NCBI GenBank assembly: GCA_965371785.1
Contig: CBDUZS010000019.1
Coordinates: 1 to 42,004, forward strand
Source of the DNA: CBDUZS01 sp965371785
Lineage (GTDB): Bacteria; Fermentibacterota; Fermentibacteria; Fermentibacterales; JCC-6
Length of the DNA stretch: 42,004 bases
Direction: 5' to 3'
The stretch's first letter is position 1; each line of letters starts with the position of its first letter. Of the stretch, positions 1-7,022 are shown piece after piece. Both the position numbers and the translations under genes were made by a program. The notes beneath the pieces are model-generated. The model worked only from the letters and a program-made list of their open reading frames with translations. It searched no databases and was not told where the DNA came from.

Positions 1-861
1 GAAGCTGTGGGACTGCGAGACGCTGCCCGGCATTCCCTCGACAGGAGTATGAGACATCTCGAAAAGATTCAGGCCCTGTACGACCTCGGAGCCAAGACAA
101 CCCTGGAGCTCATCCAGTCCCGGGTTCAGGAAAGCCGCGACAGACTTACGCTTTCACAGATGGAGCAGGGGATCTATACAGCATATTCCGTTCTGTACGA
201 AGCCGCAGGCATCCAGGCCGGAGACACAGTGTACACGGTCAATTCACTTGCCGTCCTCGCACCCGTTACAGAAGAGACCGCTCTGCAGTACGATAGAGAT
301 GTTTCAAACAATCCGTCTCTGAGGGCATCTCTGGAGAGACTCGAGGAGGCAAGACTCGGCAGCGAGGCAGATAGGAGACTCTACTGGCCTTCCCTCTCCG
401 CAAGCGGATCCTGGAGCTGGAACGGCTCGAGATTTGACCTCGGGGACATTCCCGATGAGGACGGCTGGAATGTTTCCGTCAACCTGACATGGAATATCTT
501 CGACGGCTGGTACCGCGAGAGCAGAATCAAGAGCTCCCGGGCAGCCTGGCTCAGATCAAACGCCGGTCATCAGTCGCTGGAGAACAGCCTGAATGCTCGA
601 GTAGCGAATTCACATGAATCCCTCCTCATTTCCATCAGGAACTACGAACTTGCCGAACTCTCATTCGCTTACGCCCTGGAGCAGCTCGAACTGTCCCAGA
701 TGTCCTACGATCTCGGAGGATTGAGTCTTCTGGACCTTCTCGATGCCCAGGAAGCAATTGCAGATGCAGAAGCCACTCTGGTTTCGGCCAGGATCAGCTG
801 CCTCGAGGATGAGGCGGGGCTACTGGTAATGCTGGGCCGCGCTCCAAGGCTGGGGGAATAA
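1..861 (+). CDS. TolC-family outer membrane efflux protein (5' end cut off)
   Basis: The reading frame is open from base 1, so the gene starts upstream of the window; 286 C-terminal residues are visible. It should form the trimeric outer-membrane channel of a tripartite exporter. The visible part has the pattern of outer-membrane efflux proteins: long amphipathic helices carrying the repeat-end motif twice (YDLGAKTTLELIQS near visible residue 27, YDLGGLSLLDLLDAQ near residue 237). Between them is a beta segment rich in W, S and alternating residues (around LYWPSLSASGSWSWNG) that fits one barrel hairpin. The stop codon is 2 bp before the adaptor gene, and an ABC ATPase and two permeases follow, so the context is a MacAB-TolC-like operon. 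The missing N-terminus would hold the signal peptide. Family assignment is firm; substrate is unknown. Confidence 0.9.
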   Translation, partial: EAVGLRDAARHSLDRSMRHLEKIQALYDLGAKTTLELIQSRVQESRDRLTLSQMEQGIYTAYSVLYEAAGIQAGDTVYTVNSLAVLAPVTEETALQYDRDVSNNPSLRASLERLEEARLGSEADRRLYWPSLSASGSWSWNGSRFDLGDIPDEDGWNVSVNLTWNIFDGWYRESRIKSSRAAWLRSNAGHQSLENSLNARVANSHESLLISIRNYELAELSFAYALEQLELSQMSYDLGGLSLLDLLDAQEAIADAEATLVSARISCLEDEAGLLVMLGRAPRLGE

Positions 862-863
862 AG

Positions 864-2003
864 GTGGCGATCAGGAAGGGCTGGAAGATAACTCTGATCG
901 TCCTGGTTCTTCTGGTCATCATGGTGCTCATGTGTGCTCGGGGGGGGCGAGGATCCGACGTTCTCGAGGTGCAATTCGAAACCGTGGGCTCAGGCTCATT
1001 GGAGGAAAGAGCTACGGGAAGCGGGAATCTCGAGGGTGTGTCCAGAGTGGAAATAAGCGCTTCGGCCATGGGTCTCATCGACACGATTGCGGTGAGCGAA
1101 GGCGATACGGTTGCCCGGGGAGATCTTCTTCTCGGTCTGGAGCAGAAGCAGGCTCTTGCCGGCCTGGAGGATGCTGGAGCAGTAGCAATGGCTGCATCCG
1201 TTGCCTGGAGTTCAGCGGACAGGATCAGGGATCGCAACCAGGAAATGTGGGATGCCGGGCTCGTCAGCGAGGAGGAATTCAGAACTTCGGTGGAGGCTGC
1301 CCAGACTGCATGGGCTGGTGTTCTCAGGGCAAGGGCAGCAGTGGACATGGCTGCGGATGCTCTAGAGAGAACCGTGTACGATTCACCTCTGCGAGGGATC
1401 GTGACAGCCGTGTACGTCGAAGAGGGCGAGATGGCCGTTGTCGGAACCATGAACAACCCCGGTACGGTCCTGCTCACCGTCGAGGATCTTTCAGGTCTGC
1501 TGGTCAGGGTTCGCATGGTCGAAAGCGAAGTCGTTAACGTGAGAAGGGGAATGTCTGCCGGAATTGAACTGGATGCGGTACCGGACACGACGTTTTCAGG
1601 CAGCGTGATATCCGTTGGTCTTGCCGCCATTCCCGGTTTCTCCTCAGGCTCCGGTGTTCCCGAGTACGAGGTTCTGATAGAGCTGTACGGGTCCGACACG
1701 AGGCTGAGATCAGGCATGTCGGCCTCGGTGGAAATAATCACCGATCGGAGAGAGGACTGCCTGCACGTGCCGGTACAGTGCGTCGTACCAAGGCCGGATC
1801 CTGCCGATTCGACCATGGACATCGAAGTAGTGCTCAGGTTGAGCGGGGAAGAGGTCGAGGAGGTTCCGGTGGAAACCGGGATCATGGGTATGATGGATAT
1901 CGAGATAACGGGAGTCGACAGGGGCGACACTCTCGTATCCGGACCGCTGGAAGCACTTCGCGACCTCGAGACTGGCGACAGGGTGGTTCTGGAGGATGAC
2001 TGA
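864..2003 (+). CDS. Periplasmic adaptor (HlyD/MacA-type membrane fusion protein)
   Basis: This 379-residue protein should bridge the inner-membrane ABC transporter to the TolC-like channel. A single N-terminal membrane anchor (about residues 9-23) is followed by a Cys at 24 without a clean lipobox. Next come a biotinyl-lipoyl-like half motif (AVSEGDTVARGDLLLGLE, about 75-92), a short alpha hairpin (about 95-165), the second lipoyl half (YDSPLRGIVTAVYVEEGEMA) and beta-barrel and membrane-proximal domains to the end. The start is GTG at 864, with a G-rich stretch upstream overlapping the previous stop. It overlaps the ATPase gene by 8 bp, which implies translational coupling. A run of eight G (940-947) lies just after the membrane anchor. 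This is a MacA-like adaptor by context; the exact subfamily is not certain. Confidence 0.88.
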   Translation: MAIRKGWKITLIVLVLLVIMVLMCARGGRGSDVLEVQFETVGSGSLEERATGSGNLEGVSRVEISASAMGLIDTIAVSEGDTVARGDLLLGLEQKQALAGLEDAGAVAMAASVAWSSADRIRDRNQEMWDAGLVSEEEFRTSVEAAQTAWAGVLRARAAVDMAADALERTVYDSPLRGIVTAVYVEEGEMAVVGTMNNPGTVLLTVEDLSGLLVRVRMVESEVVNVRRGMSAGIELDAVPDTTFSGSVISVGLAAIPGFSSGSGVPEYEVLIELYGSDTRLRSGMSASVEIITDRREDCLHVPVQCVVPRPDPADSTMDIEVVLRLSGEEVEEVPVETGIMGMMDIEITGVDRGDTLVSGPLEALRDLETGDRVVLEDD

Positions 2004-2718
2004 GCCTGCCGGCAGGGAAGACAACGATTCAGGGCTGATCGTCGATGCCAGGGGAATCCGCAAGGTCTACAGAATGGGAGAGATCAATGTCGAAGCACTC
2101 CGCGGCATAGATTTTTCTCTCCGCCGTGGTGAGATGACCTGCATCATTGGATCTTCAGGTTCGGGTAAAAGCACTCTTCTCAACATTCTGGGTTGCCTGG
2201 ACAGACCCACTTCCGGTGTCTACAGGCTGATGTCGAGAAGAGTGGATAGCATGGATGACAACGAGCTTGCTGCCGTACGTAACCGGTTCATCGGCTTCGT
2301 ATTCCAGACGTTCAACCTCCTTCCCAGAGCAACGGCGCTCCATAACATAGAACTCCCTCTCATCTACGCGAGAATTCCCAGGAAAGAGAGACGAGAGAGA
2401 GCCCTCGAAGTCATCGAGAAGGTCGGGCTCTCCGACAGATACTCCCACAGACCTGCTCAGCTTTCCGGCGGAGAGAGGCAGAGGGTAGCCATTGCAAGAG
2501 CTCTCGTAACCTCTCCCGCTCTCCTTCTCGCGGATGAGCCCACAGGCAACCTGGACAGCGGGACAGGCGGCAGGATTCTGGAGCTCTTCCAGATGCTGCA
2601 TGCCGAGGGAAACACGATCCTCATGGTCTCTCATGACCCCGATGTCGGCAGCATCTGCCACAGACTGGTCAGGATTCGTGATGGCCTCATCGATCAGGAT
2701 TCCCGGCGGGAAGCATGA
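1996..2718 (+). CDS. ABC transporter ATP-binding protein (MacB/LolD-type)
   Basis: The 240-residue cytoplasmic ATPase powers the two permeases encoded next. All nucleotide-binding motifs are present: Walker A GSSGSGKST (about 52-60), Q-loop FVFQTFNLLPR, signature LSGGERQRVAIARAL, Walker B LLLADEPTGNLD and the switch His in MVSHD. The 'TFNLLPRATALHNIELPL' pattern and the length are typical of the MacB/LolD/FtsE group. In E. coli MacB the ATPase and permease are one polypeptide; here the ATPase is a separate gene. The start ATG at 1996 lies inside the adaptor gene (8 bp overlap), and the stop overlaps the next ATG as ATGA at 2715-2718. The substrate cannot be read from the sequence. Confidence 0.95.
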   Translation: MTEPAGREDNDSGLIVDARGIRKVYRMGEINVEALRGIDFSLRRGEMTCIIGSSGSGKSTLLNILGCLDRPTSGVYRLMSRRVDSMDDNELAAVRNRFIGFVFQTFNLLPRATALHNIELPLIYARIPRKERRERALEVIEKVGLSDRYSHRPAQLSGGERQRVAIARALVTSPALLLADEPTGNLDSGTGGRILELFQMLHAEGNTILMVSHDPDVGSICHRLVRIRDGLIDQDSRREA

Positions 2719-3941
2719 ACCTTTCCGAGACTGTTCGGTCAGCGTTTACATCCCTGGGCTCGAATCGGCTGCGAAGCGCTCTCGCTTCTCTCGGGGTTCT
2801 CATCGGAGTCACTTCGGTAGTCTCTCTGGTCGGGCTCGTTACCGGGCTCGAGAACTACGTCAACTCACAATTCGACACCGTTCTGGGCGCGAACGTATTC
2901 GAAGTGACGAGATGGTCAGGAGGATTCACCAGCCTGGAGGACTGGCTCGAATCGAGGAGCTGGCCTCCACTCACCTCAGACGAGGGTGAGCTTCTCGCAG
3001 AAATGATGACCACTGCAGAAGCCGTATCGTGGAGAAGCTCGGATATCTCCACGGTTTCCTGGTTCGGAGTAACCGCAGAAAACGTAAGGGTAAGGGGATT
3101 CTCACCTTCCGAGATTAACGTTGCGAACCTCTCCGTCGACTTCGGGCGCTACTTCACATGGTCCGAGGACAGGGGCAGGGCAAGGGTATGCGTGCTCGGA
3201 CACGAGCTTGCCGAGAACTTCCAGAGCCCTGGTCGGATGGTGTCCAGAGACGTGAAAATCGGTGGCGTGCGGTTCAGGGTAATCGGTGTGAACAAACCCC
3301 TCGGAAGCATCTTCGGGATAGGGCTCGACAACTACGTCGCCATTCCCTTCAGCACGTTCGGAGAGCTCTATCCGGAACGTGCCCGTTCGGTGGCGATAGG
3401 AGTCATGGTGGGAGAAGGCGTTTCCATGGAGGAATGCCAGGAGGAGGCGAGGGCGGCTCTGCGCCTGATCAGGGGTTTGCGCTTCGGGCAGGACGATAAC
3501 TTCCATTTCACTACACAGCAGGGAATAATCGACTCCCTGGAGCAGATTACCGGGGCGGTCGCAATCGTGACCATCGGGATTGCCGCCATTTCTCTGCTGG
3601 TCGGCGGGATCGGGATAATGAACATCATGCTCGTGAGTGTTACCGAAAGGACGAAAGAGATAGGTACCCGCCGGGCACTCGGAGCTAGGAAGATCGATAT
3701 AACAGGCCAGTTCGTTGCCGAAGCAATCGTGATAAGCCTTCTCGGAGGAGTAGCCGGCCTTGCCGTCGGCACTTTGCTCGTCGCTGCTGCGGATGCTCTT
3801 ACGCCCATACCGGCTGCCGTCAGCCCATCGTCTGTTCTGCTTGCACTCTCCTTTTCCACCGGTACCGGGCTTGTATTCGGGATCTTCCCCGCCTGGAAAG
3901 CAGCACGAATGGATCCTGTGGAGGCTCTCCGGTATGAGTAG
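2715..3941 (+). CDS. MacB-type ABC permease 1
   Basis: The 408-residue inner-membrane permease has the MacB/FtsX layout. One N-terminal membrane helix (about 22-45, following SNRLRSALASLGVLIG) precedes a large periplasmic domain of about 220 residues (MacB-PCD type, containing VLGHELAENF and VIGVNKPLGS). Three C-terminal helices (about 278-400) follow, with the conserved coupling motif MNIMLVSVTERTKEIGTRRALGA. It begins at the ATGA overlap with the ATPase gene and overlaps the second permease gene by 8 bp. It resembles the next gene over its whole length, so the two probably form a heterodimeric transporter. Confidence 0.93.
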   Translation: MNLSETVRSAFTSLGSNRLRSALASLGVLIGVTSVVSLVGLVTGLENYVNSQFDTVLGANVFEVTRWSGGFTSLEDWLESRSWPPLTSDEGELLAEMMTTAEAVSWRSSDISTVSWFGVTAENVRVRGFSPSEINVANLSVDFGRYFTWSEDRGRARVCVLGHELAENFQSPGRMVSRDVKIGGVRFRVIGVNKPLGSIFGIGLDNYVAIPFSTFGELYPERARSVAIGVMVGEGVSMEECQEEARAALRLIRGLRFGQDDNFHFTTQQGIIDSLEQITGAVAIVTIGIAAISLLVGGIGIMNIMLVSVTERTKEIGTRRALGARKIDITGQFVAEAIVISLLGGVAGLAVGTLLVAAADALTPIPAAVSPSSVLLALSFSTGTGLVFGIFPAWKAARMDPVEALRYE

Positions 3942-5169
3942 CTCCCACGGCATGGGATTCCGCGGAGCTGGGGAAAACCTGGTGACTGCTCTTTCTTCTC
4001 TCCGTGCGAACAGGTTGCGCAGCTTCCTGACGATGTCTGGAATCGTAATAGGAGTCATGACCGTTACAGGTGTTGTCAGCCTCATCTCCGGCCTCAACTC
4101 CCAGGTGACTTCAGCCCTCGGTGATCTTGGTGCGAACACGATTTACATCTCCAAGATTCCTGCGGTCATGACGGGGAGTACAAGGCATTACCGAAACAGG
4201 CCCGACTTCAGGATCAGTGACGCAGATCTCCTCGAGGACCTGCCCGGGGTCGATATGGCAATGGCCGTGGCCGAGTGGTGGGTAAGGGTCGATGCCGGAG
4301 ACGGCCGGAGAATCGCATCATCGCTCTACGGAAGCGGCAGCAGGTGGCCCGCAGTAATGCACAGGGAGATCGAATCGGGTCGGTTCTTCACCGAGTTCGA
4401 GGTTACTTCCGCAAGGAATGTCTGTGTCCTGGGAGCCGATATAGCCACGCAGATATTCGGGCTCCGCGATCCTCTCGGCAGGAAGATCAACCTCGAGGGA
4501 ATACGGCTGACGGTCGTGGGAATAGCAGCCGGTCGTGGAGAGATCATGGGTGAATCCCAGGACGAGTTCATAGTAGTTCCCATCACTGTATTCCATAAAT
4601 GGACGGATCTCGACAGCAGGCTCGAGCTGGTCGTGGTCGGGATGGAAGGTCGTGATCCGGAAGAAGTCTACAGCATGGTCGAAACCCGCATGCGAATGCT
4701 CAGGGGCCTGCGGCTGGAAGATGAGAACGACTTCGAGCTGGTAACCGCAGACAAGCTGATGGAGACCTATTCCACGCTCACCGGGGGAATCTTTGCCGCG
4801 ATGGTCGTGATATCGGGGATTGCGCTCCTCGTAGGTTCCGTCGGCATAGCGAACATCATGCTCGTCAGCGTCACGGAGAGAACGCGGGAAATAGGGATCA
4901 GGAAAGCAATGGGTGCCAGGAACGGAGAGATTCTCATGCAGTTCCTCACCGAATCGATAATCCTGTCCCTGTTCGGAGGAGTGCTTGGTATTGCCTCGGG
5001 AGCCGGGCTTGCAGCCGCGATCTCGTCCGTAACACCACTGCCGGCTGTCCTGGAGCCGTGGAGCGTTATCACGGCGGTTACGGTCAGCCTGTTCGTCGGT
5101 GTGACGGCCGGTGTATTCCCTGCGCTCAGAGCAGCAAGGCTCGACCCCGTTCAGGCGCTGAGCTACTGA
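3934..5169 (+). CDS. MacB-type ABC permease 2
   Basis: This second 411-residue MacB/FtsX-type permease is a paralogue of the gene just upstream. It has the same order: an N-terminal helix after SLRANRLRSFLTMSGIVIG, a periplasmic domain (about 60-280), then three helices around ANIMLVSVTERTREIGIRKA. The frame stays open upstream to 3760, but that part lies inside permease 1 and has no membrane-protein character. ATG 3934 gives the expected N-terminus and an 8 bp overlap, so I chose it. It is the last gene of the exporter operon; a 124 bp gap with a small hairpin follows. Two distinct permeases with one separate ATPase imply an asymmetric complex. Confidence 0.92.
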   Translation: MSSSHGMGFRGAGENLVTALSSLRANRLRSFLTMSGIVIGVMTVTGVVSLISGLNSQVTSALGDLGANTIYISKIPAVMTGSTRHYRNRPDFRISDADLLEDLPGVDMAMAVAEWWVRVDAGDGRRIASSLYGSGSRWPAVMHREIESGRFFTEFEVTSARNVCVLGADIATQIFGLRDPLGRKINLEGIRLTVVGIAAGRGEIMGESQDEFIVVPITVFHKWTDLDSRLELVVVGMEGRDPEEVYSMVETRMRMLRGLRLEDENDFELVTADKLMETYSTLTGGIFAAMVVISGIALLVGSVGIANIMLVSVTERTREIGIRKAMGARNGEILMQFLTESIILSLFGGVLGIASGAGLAAAISSVTPLPAVLEPWSVITAVTVSLFVGVTAGVFPALRAARLDPVQALSY

Positions 5170-5178
5170 TTTCGGACC

Positions 5179-5197
5179 GACCGTCCCGGCAACGGTC
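5179..5197 (+). terminator. Possible weak terminator hairpin after the exporter operon
   Basis: GACCGT (5179-5184) and ACGGTC (5192-5197) are perfect inverted arms around a 7-base loop, 10 bp after the last permease stop codon. No T-run follows, so intrinsic termination is doubtful; the position is the main argument. Confidence 0.3.
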
Positions 5198-5228
5198 TTC
5201 CATTCCTGTAGAGAAAACCATTCTAGTA

Positions 5229-5257
5229 TTGTTCCGCAGATAACCGTGTGTTATGCT
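5229..5257 (+). promoter_or_regulatory. Candidate sigma70-type promoter for the propeller gene
   Basis: A TTGTTC box (5229-5234) and a TATGCT box (5252-5257) are separated by 17 bases, 36 bp upstream of the start codon at 5294. Match to consensus is moderate (3 and 4 of 6). Confidence 0.35.
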
Positions 5258-5293
5258 GACGATGATTCCCGGTGCGACAAGAGGAGGAATTGA

Positions 5294-6901
5294 ATGAAAT
5301 CGGATACACTTGCATCATCAAAGCTGACATGCGGCAGCATACTTATAGTTATTCTGTGCCTATGTTCTTCGGCATTTGCTCAGTGGCCCAGATTCCATGG
5401 CAATTCCATGAATACGGGAGTCGTTCCCGGTGCCCAGGGGAGAAGTGGAACATTCAGTGAGATCTGGACTTTTCCTCTTGAACACTACACCAATTCTTCT
5501 CCGGCGCTGGCAGATCTGGATGATGACGGTCTGCTCGAAGTTGTCATAGCAGTTTATGACGAAAACGTCCTTTACGCGCTCAACGGTGAAGATGGAAGCA
5601 TCCTCTGGAGTTATCCTCTCAACGGAGATATGCCGGCTTGCAGTTCACCGATTATCTGCGACCTCGATGACGACCAGAAACCTGAAATCGTATTCTGGGA
5701 AGACTACACAGTTCATATGCTGCAGGGTGAATCGGGAGAGCTTGTCTGGTCAGAACAGGTGGTTGCTTTTTCGGGTATCTCCCCATGTGCTGCCGATCTC
5801 GATGGTGACGGCAGCCCCGAGGTCATAGTCAGCACTGACTCGAAAACAATTGCTCTCGATGGTGAGACGGGAACGGAGTTATGGACCGCGGAGGGCTATG
5901 GTATAGCAGACTACGGTTCTGTAGTGGCCGAAGACACCGATCTCGATGGATCGGCGGAAGTCATGGTTTTCACTGCAGATCCTGTCCCCGCATTCTGCCT
6001 GCTCGATGGAGCTGACGGCAGTCTGATATGGAGCACACCCATCCCTGGCGGACCCCCATACTGGTACACTCCAGCTCCTGCTTTCGGAGACCTGGATCTG
6101 GATGGCTATCCCGAGATAGTCAGCTGCTACGGAGATAATGATCTGGTCGTCATGAATGCACTTGACGGTTCAATCCAATGGTCTCTCGAGTTTCCTGGAT
6201 GCAATATCATCGCATCGCCATGTCTGGTCGATATCGACGGGAACGATACCCTGGAGATCGTAGTGAGCCTGTATTTCACAAATGAGCTTCGTGCTTTTAC
6301 ATGCACGGGCGATAGTATCTGGACTAATAACATATACTACCTGCCTTTTGCCACACCCGCAGTTGCAGATATCGATGGTGATGGGATTCCCGAAATCATC
6401 CAGACCTCATCGTATCCGTACGGCTTCTTACAGGTCTTCGATGCAGAAACCGGTTCAGAGGAATGGATTGTCTACTTCGACACCATGCTTCCTTCATCGC
6501 CGGCCGTAGGCGATCTCGACGGTGATGGTTACTACGATTTCGTGATCGTAGACCACAGCTATCCCAACAGCTTCATCTATGCCATGGGTACGCAGCCGCA
6601 GGGGATCAACCCGGGTTCGAGTGATAACCCTCTGGGTCTGACGGCTGCGCCCAATCCATTCTCGTCCTCCATATCCATTTCATTCGAGCTTTCCGAGCCG
6701 GGACATACTTCAATAGGCGTGTACGATCTTGCCGGCAGGAAAGTCTGTTCCCTGGCAGAGACCGTGCTGGGAGCCGGACAGTACTCTTATGCATGGGACG
6801 GAAGAAACCAGTATGGAGAATCCGTTTCAGCAGGGCTGTATCTGTGCAGGATTCAATCCAGCAGTATTTCCGAAACCACTGGTCTGTGTCTGTTGAGATA
6901 A
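5294..6901 (+). CDS. Secreted beta-propeller protein with C-terminal FlgD/Por-type sorting domain
   Basis: This 535-residue exported protein has an N-terminal signal peptide (hydrophobic core about 15-28, likely cut after AFA before QWPRF). The body has about eight repeats of the FG-GAP/VCBS calcium-loop type, each with an Asp-rich loop followed by an EVV/EIV strand (for example DLDDDGLLEVV, DLDGDGSPEVIV, DIDGDGIPEI, DLDGDGYYDFV). These alternate with PQQ-type strands (ALNGEDGSILWSY, LDGETGTELWTA, FDAETGSEEWIV). The last 90 residues (APNPFSSS ... VYDLAGRKV ... WDGRNQYGESVSAGLYL) match the FlgD-Ig/type-IX-like sorting tail. The start at 5294 has a strong GAGGAGG site (5281-5287). The likely role is cell-surface or extracellular binding; no enzyme activity is indicated. 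It stands alone behind its own candidate promoter. Confidence 0.88.
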   Translation: MKSDTLASSKLTCGSILIVILCLCSSAFAQWPRFHGNSMNTGVVPGAQGRSGTFSEIWTFPLEHYTNSSPALADLDDDGLLEVVIAVYDENVLYALNGEDGSILWSYPLNGDMPACSSPIICDLDDDQKPEIVFWEDYTVHMLQGESGELVWSEQVVAFSGISPCAADLDGDGSPEVIVSTDSKTIALDGETGTELWTAEGYGIADYGSVVAEDTDLDGSAEVMVFTADPVPAFCLLDGADGSLIWSTPIPGGPPYWYTPAPAFGDLDLDGYPEIVSCYGDNDLVVMNALDGSIQWSLEFPGCNIIASPCLVDIDGNDTLEIVVSLYFTNELRAFTCTGDSIWTNNIYYLPFATPAVADIDGDGIPEIIQTSSYPYGFLQVFDAETGSEEWIVYFDTMLPSSPAVGDLDGDGYYDFVIVDHSYPNSFIYAMGTQPQGINPGSSDNPLGLTAAPNPFSSSISISFELSEPGHTSIGVYDLAGRKVCSLAETVLGAGQYSYAWDGRNQYGESVSAGLYLCRIQSSSISETTGLCLLR

Positions 6902-7022
6902 AAAACACCATAACAAGAGGCTTAGGTGGAATATTTCCCGAAATTCCGAATCACAAGCCGGTACTTTCTACTGAGCCTTACCGATGCAATCCCTCGAATC
7001 CACATCCGGGAGAAGGATGAGT

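Noticed and set aside
794..1930. Long minus-strand open frame (378 codons) opposite the adaptor gene
   Set aside because: It is a Ser/Thr/Arg-rich mirror of a well-supported gene in the same bases, with no ribosome site or domain.
3760..3933. Upstream extension of the second permease
   Set aside because: The extra 58 codons lie inside the first permease gene and lack protein-like character; ATG 3934 fits the family N-terminus and the overlap pattern.
3102..4139. 345-codon minus-strand frame opposite the permease genes
   Set aside because: It is a shadow of the two permease genes with low-complexity composition and no recognisable domain.
6932..6952. Imperfect inverted repeat (GGAAT...ATTCC) upstream of the SpeE-like gene
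   Set aside because: The arms are short, the loop is large and there is no T-run; it is not a convincing terminator or operator.
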